Positions 57,060-64,000 of a DNA stretch of 64,000 nucleotides are shown piece by piece; the first letter of the stretch is position 1; every line of letters starts with the position of its first letter. The stretch covers positions 3,410,001-3,474,000 of the forward strand of contig NZ_JAUSXV010000001.1 of NCBI RefSeq assembly GCF_030816295.1, read 5' to 3'. Source of the DNA: Microbacterium natoriense (lineage in GTDB: Bacteria; Actinomycetota; Actinomycetes; Actinomycetales; Microbacteriaceae). The notes under the pieces were generated by a model. It was not told where the DNA came from. It saw only the letters and a program-made list of their open reading frames with translations, and made no database searches. The position numbers and the translations under genes are program-made.

Positions 57060-58058
57060 ATGACTGGTCTTCGTTGGGGAATCCTCGCGACCGGCGGCAT
57101 CGCCGGCGCGTTCGCATCCGACCTCCGCACCGCGGGGCGTGATCTGGTCGCGGTCGGCTCGCGCTCACAGGAATCGGCGGATGCCTTCGCGGTGCGCTTC
57201 GAGATCCCCCGCGCTCATGCCTCCTACGAGGCGCTGGTCGCCGACCCGGACGTCGACATCGTCTACGTGTCGACGCCGCACCCGATGCATCACGAGAACG
57301 CGCGTCTGGCGCTCGAGGCCGGCAAGCACGTGCTCGTCGAGAAGGCGTTCACGCTGAACCGCTCAGAGGCCGAGGACCTGCAGCGGCTCGGCGCCGAGCG
57401 CGGTCTGCTCGTGATGGAGGCCATGTGGTCGCGCTACCTTCCGCACATGATCCGCATCCGCGAGATCATCGCCGCAGGAACCCTCGGTGAGATCCGCGCG
57501 GTGAGCGCCGACCACACCCAGCTCCTCCCCTCCGATCCGGAGCATCGCCTGAACGCGCTCGAACTCGGCGGCGGCGCCCTGCTCGATCTGGGCATCTACC
57601 CCATCTCTTTCGTGTGGGACATCCTCGGCGCCCCCACAACAGTGAAGGCGGTGGGCCGTCTGATCGAGACGGGAGCGGATGCCGAAGTGGCCACGGTCAT
57701 GACGCATGACACAGGCGCAGTGTCGACCACGCTCTCCTCGTCTCGAGGAGCGGGCCCGAACGCCGCGAGCATCGTGGGGACAGAGGCCCGGATCGACATA
57801 GATCGCGTGTGGTACTCCCCTACGACCTTCCGCGTGACCCTGCCGGACGGCACGGTCGTCGAGGAGTTCGCCTCCGACGAGGTGGCCGGGCGGGGCATGG
57901 AGTATCAGGCGCTGGCCGCCGAGCGCTACGTCGCCGACGGCTCGCTCGACTCCGACGTGCTGCCGGTCGCCGAGAGCGTGGCGATCATGGGCACGCTCGA
58001 CGAGATCCGAGCGCAGATCGGCGTGCGGTACCCGAGCGAGGAGGCCGACAATGGCTGA
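57060..58058 (+). CDS. Gfo/Idh/MocA-family oxidoreductase
   Basis: 332 residues. N-terminal NAD(P) Rossmann 'RWGILATGGIAGAFASDL', then 'VDIVYVSTPHPMHHENARLA' and 'LEAGKHVLVEKAFTLN' (the EK motif). The C-terminal domain contains 'LGGGALLDLGIYPISFVWDI' (GG..D.G.Y). Such enzymes oxidise or reduce sugars, inositols or trans-dihydrodiols; the GxGIYP pattern is closest to dihydrodiol dehydrogenase-like members. ATG at 57060. The last 8 bases overlap the next gene. Confidence 0.93.
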   Translation: MTGLRWGILATGGIAGAFASDLRTAGRDLVAVGSRSQESADAFAVRFEIPRAHASYEALVADPDVDIVYVSTPHPMHHENARLALEAGKHVLVEKAFTLNRSEAEDLQRLGAERGLLVMEAMWSRYLPHMIRIREIIAAGTLGEIRAVSADHTQLLPSDPEHRLNALELGGGALLDLGIYPISFVWDILGAPTTVKAVGRLIETGADAEVATVMTHDTGAVSTTLSSSRGAGPNAASIVGTEARIDIDRVWYSPTTFRVTLPDGTVVEEFASDEVAGRGMEYQALAAERYVADGSLDSDVLPVAESVAIMGTLDEIRAQIGVRYPSEEADNG

Positions 58059-59019
58059 GACCACAGACGCCCGCGTCGCCGTCTACCTGGACTTCGACAA
58101 CATCGTCATCTCCTGGTACGACCGCGTCCACGGCCGCAATTCCTACGGCAAGGACCGTCAGCGCATCACGGAGCATCCGAACGATCCCGAGGTCGTCGAG
58201 CGCCTGAAGGGCGCGATGATCGAAGTCGGCGCCATCATCGACTACGCGGCCTCCTTCGGCACACTCGTGCTCACTCGCGCCTACGCCGACTGGTCCTCAC
58301 CCGTGAACGCCGAGTACCGCTCGCAGCTCGTGGCCCGCGCCGTCGACCTGGTGCAGCTGTTCCCCGCTGCCGCGTACGCGAAGAACGGCGCCGACATCCG
58401 TCTGGCGGTCGATGCCGTCGAGGACATGTTCCGGCTGCCCGACCTGACCCACGTCGTGATCGTCGCCGGCGACAGCGATTACGTGCCGCTCGCACAGCGC
58501 TGCAAGCGACTCGGCCGCTACGTGATCGGTGTCGGCGTCGCCGGTTCCACGGCGAAGTCCCTGGCTGCGGCCTGCGACGAGTTCGAGTCGTACGACTCCC
58601 TGCCCGGCGTGGTGCGGCCCACGAAGGCTGCGCCGCCGGTGGCGGTCGTCGAGCCGGCGATCGTCCCCGAGCCGGAGCCCGAACCCGCCGCCAAGACGAA
58701 GACCGCCCCGAAGAGCAGGTCGCGGACGAAGGCCGCAACGGCCGCAGCCTCCGCCGTGCCGCCTGCCCTCGATGAGCAGGGCGAAGCCACGGCACTTCTG
58801 CAGCGCGCTCTGCGCCTGGGCCACGACAAGACCGATGCCGACGAGTGGCTGCACAGCTCGGCCGTCAAGACGCACATGCGCCGAATGGACCCCTCGTTCA
58901 GCGAGAAGGCCCTCGGCTACCGTTCGTTTTCGGACTTCCTGAAATCGCGAGGCGACATCGCCGAGCTCGAGGAGACAGGACACGAGCGCCTGGTCAAGCT
59001 GCGCGAGTCCGCCGCCTGA
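58051..59019 (+). CDS. NYN-domain RNase-like protein with C-terminal OST-HTH/LOTUS-like domain
   Basis: 322 residues. The PIN-like NYN domain (about 8-175) shows the acidic residues 'VAVYLDFDNIVI' (Asp14, Asp16) and 'HVVIVAGDSDYVPLAQRCKR'. A low-complexity Pro/Glu then Lys/Thr/Ala linker (about 195-245) leads to a C-terminal module 'LLQRALRLGHDKTDADEWLH' ... 'GYRSFSDFLKSRGDIAEL', which fits OST-HTH/LOTUS, an RNA-binding fold. NYN-LOTUS proteins are widespread and probably cut or bind structured RNA, but bacterial roles are largely unknown. Overlaps the upstream oxidoreductase by 8 bases. Confidence 0.9.
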   Translation: MAETTDARVAVYLDFDNIVISWYDRVHGRNSYGKDRQRITEHPNDPEVVERLKGAMIEVGAIIDYAASFGTLVLTRAYADWSSPVNAEYRSQLVARAVDLVQLFPAAAYAKNGADIRLAVDAVEDMFRLPDLTHVVIVAGDSDYVPLAQRCKRLGRYVIGVGVAGSTAKSLAAACDEFESYDSLPGVVRPTKAAPPVAVVEPAIVPEPEPEPAAKTKTAPKSRSRTKAATAAASAVPPALDEQGEATALLQRALRLGHDKTDADEWLHSSAVKTHMRRMDPSFSEKALGYRSFSDFLKSRGDIAELEETGHERLVKLRESAA

Positions 59020-59021
59020 CC

Positions 59022-59642
59022 GTGAGGAACGTTCCACAGTCTCCGTATGCCAGGGCGCTGGGCGACCGGATCGATGAGCTGCACCCGCGTCTGCGCGCCT
59101 ACTTCCAGCCGGTCCCGGAGGGGAAGGTCGGCGTCGGCGAGGGCGTCTTCTCGTACGTGGGAACGACTCGGCGCTGGCTGTGGCCGTTCCTTCGCCTGCT
59201 CGAGCGGCGCGGTGTGGTCGCGGCCTGCGGTGAGCACGACGTGCCGTTCCGTGTGGTGAACCGCACGGTGGCCTCTCGCGCGATCGGCACACGTGAGTTC
59301 CACTTCGCCCGCGGCTCCTGGACGATGCACGACGCCGTCGCGGTGACCCGCCACGGCCGCGTCGTCGACGAGCTCGGAGAACCCGCGCTGGTCGCCGCGT
59401 GCTTCGACGTCGATGTGCAGGGCGGCGCGCTCGCCCTCACGAGCAGGGCCGTCGGCATCCGTCTCGGCCGGCTCCGAGTGCGGGCTCCGCGCTTGCTCTC
59501 GCCGGTCGTCCGCCTCAGCGAGAGCTTCGACGACGAGATCGACCGGCAGCGCGTGGCGCTCACCGTCGACGTCCCCTTGATCGGCCGGGTGTACGAGTAT
59601 CACGGGTCCTTCTCCTATCGCCTCGAGGAGGCATCGTCGTGA
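59022..59642 (+). CDS. DUF4166-type protein
   Basis: 206 residues from a GTG (59022). 'YARALGDRIDELHPRLRAYF' near the start and 'FHFARGSWTMHDAV', 'SFDDEIDRQRVALTVDVPLI' followed by 'GRVYEYHGSFSYR' match DUF4166, a beta-rich domain found alone or fused to short-chain dehydrogenase/epimerase proteins. Its stop overlaps the start of a TIGR01777-type epimerase-like gene (GTGA), i.e. the two occur here as separate coupled genes. Reaction unknown. Confidence 0.8.
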   Translation: MRNVPQSPYARALGDRIDELHPRLRAYFQPVPEGKVGVGEGVFSYVGTTRRWLWPFLRLLERRGVVAACGEHDVPFRVVNRTVASRAIGTREFHFARGSWTMHDAVAVTRHGRVVDELGEPALVAACFDVDVQGGALALTSRAVGIRLGRLRVRAPRLLSPVVRLSESFDDEIDRQRVALTVDVPLIGRVYEYHGSFSYRLEEASS

Positions 59643-60595
59643 ACACAGGACGCGTCGTGATCGGCGGCTCCAGCGGATTCATGGGGCAGTACCTGCTGCC
59701 CCGATTGCGCGAAGCAGGACGCGAGGTCGTGACGATCTCGCGATCGAACGCCGACATCGCCTGGGGTGATCAGGACGCGATCGATCGAGCCGTCGACGGC
59801 TCCTCGCTCGTGGTCGGTCTGGCCGGCAAGAGCGTGAACTGCCGATACACAGCGGAGAACCGCGCCGAGATCTTCCGCTCGCGTCTCGACACGACGAAGG
59901 CCTTGAGCGGGGCGATCGCGAGAGCCGAGAACCCGCCCGCGCTGTGGGTGAACTCCTCCACCGCGACGATCTACCGCCACGCCGAGGATCGTCCGATGAC
60001 GGAGTCGACCGGCGAGATCGGCACCGGGTTCTCCGTCGAGGTCGCGAAGGCCTGGGAGAAGGCGCTGTTCGCCGACTACCTGCCCACGACCCGCCGCGTG
60101 GCACTGCGCAGCACGATCGTGCTCGGCCACGGCGGCGTCCTCGGTCCGCTGAAGAATCTCGCGCGACTCGGCCTCGGCGGAGCCCAGCACGACGGATGGT
60201 GGCCGGTGAGCAGGGCCCGGCGAGCGGCCGGCACCGCGCATCTGACCGGTGCCAGACGCGGTCGACAGCGGTTCAGCTGGGTGCACGTCGACGACGTCGC
60301 GCGCATCATCGACTTCCTGGAGGAGCATCCGGAGCTCGACGGCCCCGTGAACGCGGCATCCCCGAACCCGGTCGACAACACGACCTTCATGGCCACGGTG
60401 CGCGCGGTGCTGGGGGCCCGCATCGGGCCGCCGATGCCCCGATGGATGCTCGAGATCGGGGCGATCGGCATCCGCACCGAGACCGAGCTGATCCTCAAGA
60501 GCCGATGGGTGCTGCCCGAGAAGCTCAGCGCAGCCGGCTTCGAATTCCGCTATCCGACGCTGGAAGCCGCAGTCAGAGAGTCATTCGACCGCTAG
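59639..60595 (+). CDS. TIGR01777/DUF1731-type NAD-dependent epimerase-like protein
   Basis: 318 residues, extended short-chain dehydrogenase fold. The nucleotide-binding 'RVVIGGSSGFMGQYLLPRL' (5-23) and the family signature 'LVVGLAGKSVNCRYTAENRA' are clear; 'RQRFSWVHVDDVARIIDFLE' and the C-terminal DUF1731-like segment 'MPRWMLEIGAIGIRTETELI' follow. E. coli YfcH and plant SulA-like relatives have no settled substrate. Coupled to DUF4166. The stop overlaps the convergent membrane protein gene. Confidence 0.9.
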   Translation: MNTGRVVIGGSSGFMGQYLLPRLREAGREVVTISRSNADIAWGDQDAIDRAVDGSSLVVGLAGKSVNCRYTAENRAEIFRSRLDTTKALSGAIARAENPPALWVNSSTATIYRHAEDRPMTESTGEIGTGFSVEVAKAWEKALFADYLPTTRRVALRSTIVLGHGGVLGPLKNLARLGLGGAQHDGWWPVSRARRAAGTAHLTGARRGRQRFSWVHVDDVARIIDFLEEHPELDGPVNAASPNPVDNTTFMATVRAVLGARIGPPMPRWMLEIGAIGIRTETELILKSRWVLPEKLSAAGFEFRYPTLEAAVRESFDR

Positions 60596-60963
60596 CTGTC
60601 GGTCGAGTCGCGTTTGCGCTTCTCGATCTCCTCGCGCAGCCGCCATTCCTCGATCTCGCGGTCGAGGTCGGCGATCTGCTGCTCGGTGGTGCGCGTGTCG
60701 ACGGGGACGGCAGGCGCCGCAGGCGCCGCGGTGCGAGGCGGATGCTGCTCGCGTCGGGCCATGCGCGGGAGCCGGATCCCCGCCTCCGCGTACTCCCGGC
60801 CGATCGCGAACCACAGGAGGCCGCCGATGAGCGGCAACAGGATCACGATGATCAGCCACGCCATCTTGGGCAGGAAGCGCACCTGCGAATCGTCACGCGT
60901 GATGATGTCGATCAGGGCGCCGATCATCAAGGCGATGACGAGAAGGTAGAACACGAGCTGCAT
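60592..60963 (-). CDS. PLDc_N-domain membrane protein
   Basis: 123 residues with two membrane helices at about 1-20 and 33-55. 'RFLPKMAWLIIVILLPLIGG' then 'LLWFAIGRE' is the PLDc_N (phospholipase D N-terminal-like) signature, found alone in many actinobacterial membrane proteins. The C-terminal part is a Pro/Ala linker and a charged helix 'TEQQIADLDREIEEWRLREE' resembling SHOCT-like tails. No catalytic HKD motif, so no lipase activity expected. Confidence 0.85.
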   Translation of the reverse strand: MQLVFYLLVIALMIGALIDIITRDDSQVRFLPKMAWLIIVILLPLIGGLLWFAIGREYAEAGIRLPRMARREQHPPRTAAPAAPAVPVDTRTTEQQIADLDREIEEWRLREEIEKRKRDSTDS

Positions 60964-60991
60964 GGCTTCAGGCTAGACGACGGCTGCCGGT

Positions 60992-61921
60992 TCAGGGGAG
61001 GAGGTGTCCTGCGGCCCGGAACAGCTCGTACCACTCGGCTCTGGTCAGCTCGATGTCGGCGCCGGCTGCGGCATCCTGCACCCGTTCGGGCGTCGTGGTG
61101 CCGAGCACGACCTGCATCTTCGCCGGATGACGCGTGATCCACGCGGTCGCGATCGCGATCGGCGTGACGCCGTGAGATGCCGCGAGCCGGTCGATGACGG
61201 TGTTGAGTTCGGCGTACTCGGGGTTGCCGAGGAACACGCCGGTGAAGAATCCGCCTTGGAAGGGCGACCATGCCTGCACCGTGATGCCCTTGATGCGGCA
61301 GTACTCGACGATGCCGCCGCCGTCGCGCACCACGCTCTGATCCTCGCTCGCCATGTTCGCGGCGACCGGCTGGGCGATGATCGGCGCGTGCGTGATCGAC
61401 AGCTGCAGCTGGTTGGCGACGATCGGCTGCCGCACCGCGGTCTGCAGCAGGTCGATCTGCCGCGGCGTGTGGTTCGAGACGCCGAAGGCGCGGACCTTGC
61501 CCGACGTCTCCAACTCGTCGAAGGCCCGAGCGACCTCCTCCGGTTCGACGAGTGCGTCAGGTCGGTGCAGCAGCAGCACGTCGATGTAGTCGGTGCGCAG
61601 CGCTTTCAGCGAGCCGTCGACCTGAGTCATGATGTGCTCGTACGAGAAGTCGAACATGCCCTGGGCGGGCAAGATGCCGCATTTGGTCTGCAGCACGATC
61701 TCCTCGCGCTCGTCGCCGCTCAGCGCCAGGGCTTCGGCGAACCGCTCCTCGCAATAGTGCATGCGCCCGCCGTAGATGTCCGCGTGGTCGAAGAAGTCGA
61801 TCCCCGCTCCGCGAGCCGCGTCATACAGTGCGCGGATCTCGGCATCCGTCTTGCTGTCGATGCGCATCATTCCGGAGATGACGGCCGGGGCGGTGGCGGT
61901 GCCGAACGGTACTGTCTTCAT
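60992..61921 (-). CDS. Aldo/keto reductase (YdhF-like)
   Basis: 309 residues. 'FFDHADIYGGRMHYCEERFA' (Asp, Tyr), 'IVLQTKCGIL' (Lys), 'DYIDVLLLHRPDAL' (His) and 'AKMQVVLGTTTPERVQDAA' (NADP site) are present. The oligomer-less YdhF group is common in gram-positives, with unknown substrates. This is the third aldo/keto reductase of the window, each from a different subfamily. Confidence 0.93.
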   Translation of the reverse strand: MKTVPFGTATAPAVISGMMRIDSKTDAEIRALYDAARGAGIDFFDHADIYGGRMHYCEERFAEALALSGDEREEIVLQTKCGILPAQGMFDFSYEHIMTQVDGSLKALRTDYIDVLLLHRPDALVEPEEVARAFDELETSGKVRAFGVSNHTPRQIDLLQTAVRQPIVANQLQLSITHAPIIAQPVAANMASEDQSVVRDGGGIVEYCRIKGITVQAWSPFQGGFFTGVFLGNPEYAELNTVIDRLAASHGVTPIAIATAWITRHPAKMQVVLGTTTPERVQDAAAGADIELTRAEWYELFRAAGHLLP

Positions 61922-61941
61922 ACCGCCACGATAATGGCATC

Positions 61942-62544
61942 ATGGCATTCCTCGTCTCCCCCGCTCCCGTCACGCTCACCGGCTCCCTCGTCGAACTGCG
62001 CCCGCTCGACCCCTCGCATGCCGACGGACTGATCGACGCCGTGACCGAGGGAGACCTCTGGAAGAACGCCTGGTACACCTCGGTGCCGTCGCCTGACGGC
62101 GTGGTCGCGGAGATCGATCGCCGGATCTCTCTCATCGAGACCGGCGAGATGGTGCCGTTCACAGCCTTTGACGCGACCGGACGAGTGCTGGGGATGACGT
62201 CGTTCTACGACCTGGAGGCTGACGTTCCGCGGCTGCACATCGGGTACACCTGGAATCGCCCCTCCGCTCACGGCACCGGCACGAACGCGGAGTCGAAGCT
62301 GCTGCTCATGCAGCACGCCTTCGAGACGCTCGGTGTGTTCCGCGTGGGTCTCACGACGCAGTGGGTGAACTTCCAGTCGCGCGCCGCGATCGAGCGCCTG
62401 GGGGCCAAGCAGGACGGCGTGATGCGGGCCATGAGCCGCTACCGCAACGGCGCACTGCGCGACAGCGTCGAGTTCTCGATCATCGAGCCGGAGTGGCCCG
62501 CCGTGAAGGCGAACCTCGAAGCGCGCCTCGCGAAGAGGCGCTGA
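61942..62544 (+). CDS. GNAT-family N-acetyltransferase (RimJ/RimL-like)
   Basis: 200 residues. 'GSLVELRPLDPSHADGLIDA' at the start and 'IGYTWNRPSAHGTGTNAESK' with 'FRVGLTTQWVNFQSRAAIER' then 'LGAKQDGVMR' follow the Acetyltransf_3 pattern of ribosomal-protein or small-molecule acetyltransferases. Usual acetyl-CoA loop is divergent (HGTGTNAE). Divergent from the aldo/keto reductase across 20 bases. Substrate unknown. Confidence 0.88.
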   Translation: MAFLVSPAPVTLTGSLVELRPLDPSHADGLIDAVTEGDLWKNAWYTSVPSPDGVVAEIDRRISLIETGEMVPFTAFDATGRVLGMTSFYDLEADVPRLHIGYTWNRPSAHGTGTNAESKLLLMQHAFETLGVFRVGLTTQWVNFQSRAAIERLGAKQDGVMRAMSRYRNGALRDSVEFSIIEPEWPAVKANLEARLAKRR

Positions 62545-62547
62545 GCG

Positions 62548-62754
62548 TCACTCGGTGGGGTTGCCCGACCAGTTGTCGCTGCGGCGGGTGGCGTCGTTCT
62601 TGCCGGCGCGCATCAGGAACGCGATCGACAGCGACACGATGAGCAGACCCGCCACGAACACGAGCCCCTGGAAGTCGGCGATCGACTGCGCGAAGCCCAT
62701 GAGCCAGATTCCTCCGAGGAAGAGGATCAGGAAGAAGATGAGGCTGAGGATCAC
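62548..62754 (-). CDS. Small two-helix membrane protein
   Basis: 68 residues, GTG start. Two hydrophobic helices at about 2-21 and 29-48, then a charged polar tail 'MRAGKNDATRRSDNWSGNPT'. No family recognised. Stops 3 bases from the convergent GNAT stop. Overlooked easily because of its size; composition and start fit a real gene. Confidence 0.6.
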   Translation of the reverse strand: MILSLIFFLILFLGGIWLMGFAQSIADFQGLVFVAGLLIVSLSIAFLMRAGKNDATRRSDNWSGNPTE

Positions 62755-62781
62755 GGGGGCTCCTGTCGTTGCGGGCAGTTA

Positions 62782-63732
62782 TCAGGATACCGTGCGGCTG
62801 AAGGTCACGACATCGCCGCGGCGCGAGCGCGTGACGACGAGACCGACCCGCTCCAGTCGGGTGAAGACCCGGCGGGGCAACGGTGGGAGCTCTGCGGTGC
62901 GTCCGGGCGCAGGCTTCGCGAGGCCGATGAACAGCGAGAGATCGACGCCTCTCCCCCGCAGCTCGACGCGTGCGTAGTCGCTGCCCCCTCGCCAGCGCAG
63001 GTGCTCGAGATCCGAGAAGCGGATGACGGATGACGACTCCCCCACCGTGAGGCGGACCTCGTCGTTCCCGAAAGCGATCGTGCACTCCTCGGTGCGCCGG
63101 CGCAGCACGGTGCTGAGCGCGGCGTAGGCGGGGAGGCCGAGCACGATGCCGATGAGGACGATCGACAGCCGCGCACCGAGGTGCGAGACGGCATCGTCGA
63201 ACGCGATCAGCAGCGCGATCCCGAAGCCCGAGACGGCGAGCACGACACCGACGATCGCGACCGTCACCTGACGCATACGGAGCCGGATCGCCCTGACGCT
63301 CACGAACGAGCCGTCACCGCCCTCGTCGCGTTCCCACTGCGGGGTCGTCCGGGTGGGTGCGTTCCTGCGTTCGCGGCGGGTGAGAGCATCCGTCACCCTG
63401 CTGAGCAGCCCCAGCCAGATCCAGGCCACCGCCGTGATCCCGGCCATCTGCACCACGATCAGGGCCGCACCGACGGGCTCGGGAAGCGCGGCGAGGAGCG
63501 GACCCCCGAACTCGATCATCGCGAACCCCTCGGCGGAGATCACGACGGCACCGGCGATGTGCAGGAAGAGCCCGTTCCGGCGCATCCGGAACGTGAGGTT
63601 CACGAAGGCGAAGCCGAGACACCAGCCGCCGACGAGCATCAGCAGCAAAGGGACGATGCCGAGGTCATTCGTGACGAGCATGGCGACGAACGCCGCGGCG
63701 AGCAGCACCAGCCCGCAGATCGTGGCCTTCAC
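62782..63732 (-). CDS. Hypothetical membrane protein with PH-like domain
   Basis: 316 residues, GTG start. Six hydrophobic segments: four in the first 110 residues, two at about 155-205. The C-terminal roughly 110 residues are soluble and beta-rich ('IAFGNDEVRLTVGESSSVIR', 'HLRWRGGSDYARVELRGRGV') and end in 'RSRRGDVVTFSRTV', like PH-type domains of bacterial membrane proteins. Function unknown. Divergent from pgi. Confidence 0.72.
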   Translation of the reverse strand: MKATICGLVLLAAAFVAMLVTNDLGIVPLLLMLVGGWCLGFAFVNLTFRMRRNGLFLHIAGAVVISAEGFAMIEFGGPLLAALPEPVGAALIVVQMAGITAVAWIWLGLLSRVTDALTRRERRNAPTRTTPQWERDEGGDGSFVSVRAIRLRMRQVTVAIVGVVLAVSGFGIALLIAFDDAVSHLGARLSIVLIGIVLGLPAYAALSTVLRRRTEECTIAFGNDEVRLTVGESSSVIRFSDLEHLRWRGGSDYARVELRGRGVDLSLFIGLAKPAPGRTAELPPLPRRVFTRLERVGLVVTRSRRGDVVTFSRTVS

Positions 63733-63878
63733 GCTGTCGCTTCCATCACGGCAATCCTAGAGCCGCGATTCCTCGCCCTTCGCGCACGCAGACGCCCTCT
63801 CGGCGACAGCGGCCTTTGTGTGAGGTCTATGTCGTCATCCATGGCTGAGGCTCCCACCGTGCGCGGTAGCGTGGAGCC

Positions 63879-64000
63879 ATGAACGCTCCCGTCGATCCGA
63901 CCCGCACTGCCGCCTGGTCCGAGCTCACCACCCTGCGCGACTCGTTCTCCCCCGACCTGCGCGGCTGGTTCGCCGCCGATCCCGACCGCGCAGAGCGCCT
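63879..64000 (+). CDS. pgi: Glucose-6-phosphate isomerase, N-terminal start, cut by window end
   Basis: Only about 41 residues are visible, beginning 'MNAPVDPTRTAAWSELTTLR' and continuing 'DSFSPDLRGWFAADPDRAER'. This is the typical actinobacterial PGI N-terminus. The preceding 146 bases (63733-63878) are the shared promoter region with the divergent membrane protein. No catalytic residues are in view, so the name rests on N-terminal pattern alone. Confidence 0.75.
   Translation, partial: MNAPVDPTRTAAWSELTTLRDSFSPDLRGWFAADPDRAER

Noticed and set aside
60992..61921. Three aldo/keto reductases in the window as a duplicated family
   Set aside because: They belong to different subfamilies (YghZ, diketogluconate reductase and YdhF types) and are not recent duplicates.

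Overview
The window is a high-GC stretch (by eye about two thirds or more G+C) of an actinobacterial chromosome. Gene content, codon use, order (tRNA-Gln/glmU/prs; rsmI divergent from a protein mannosyltransferase; metG/tatD/rsmA/ispE) and the very frequent hexamer GGATGC/GCATCC all suggest Microbacteriaceae, most likely Microbacterium. This assignment is pattern recognition, not a database match. Genes are densely packed with many ATGA/GTGA overlaps. I see no insertion sequence, prophage, integrase, rRNA or CRISPR array. About 60 protein genes and one tRNA can be supported, and no gap exceeds 300 bases.

Layout. 1-3.5 kb: tail of a DUF559-type nuclease-like gene, then a minus-strand flavin redox operon (FMN-binding lipoprotein, ApbE flavin transferase, fused membrane/FAD-NAD reductase). 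3.5-6.1 kb: prs, glmU and tRNA-Gln (glmU starts one base after the tRNA). 6.2-13.4 kb: GNAT, MarR, quinone-oxidoreductase-like enzyme, GlxA/AraC regulator, pseudouridine synthase, winged-helix glycosylase-like protein, WYL regulator divergent from an epoxide hydrolase. 13.5-16.2 kb: methionine importer metQ-metN-metI. 16.3-21.4 kb: cation/proton antiporter, ABC-F ATPase, hydrolase, phosphotransferase. 21.5-24.3 kb: DUF222-HNH nuclease-like protein, then a lipoprotein/PKD-like secreted pair of visibly lower GC. 24.4-29.6 kb: a ChvE/MmsAB-type monosaccharide importer with its own LacI regulator and two matching 16-bp operators. 29.9-40.4 kb: core genes (ispE, rsmA, tatD, metG, rsmI) interleaved with an aldo/keto reductase, an MFS exporter, a sulfite-oxidase-like molybdoenzyme and a methyltransferase. 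40.4-49.8 kb: protein O-mannosyltransferase, an amino-acid aminotransferase/permease/Lrp operon, a thioredoxin-domain protein, an FMN reductase, an aldo/keto reductase and a membrane acyltransferase-like protein. 49.8-53.8 kb: hrpA. 53.9-64 kb: oxidoreductase, a frameshifted alpha/beta hydrolase, metY-like enzyme, Gfo/Idh/MocA oxidoreductase, NYN-domain RNase-like protein, DUF4166 and TIGR01777 proteins, small membrane proteins and the start of pgi.

The most unusual large-scale signal is two families of short dispersed repeats. Family A has the core TCGACAGGCTCAG and family B has the core CGGTCGTTGAGCGAGCG...GAGACGAAACGC. Copies sit between genes but also in frame inside coding regions. hrpA alone carries three clear copies plus one degenerate copy, and a fourth clear copy supplies its stop codon. 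Others lie in the DUF222-HNH gene, the ABC-F ATPase and the MFS transporter, mostly where linkers or loops are expected.

Systems that act together: the flavinylated-lipoprotein operon (electrons from cytoplasmic NAD(P)H to an exported flavoprotein), the regulated sugar importer, the methionine importer with an intercistronic hairpin, and a regulated amino-acid uptake and transamination operon.
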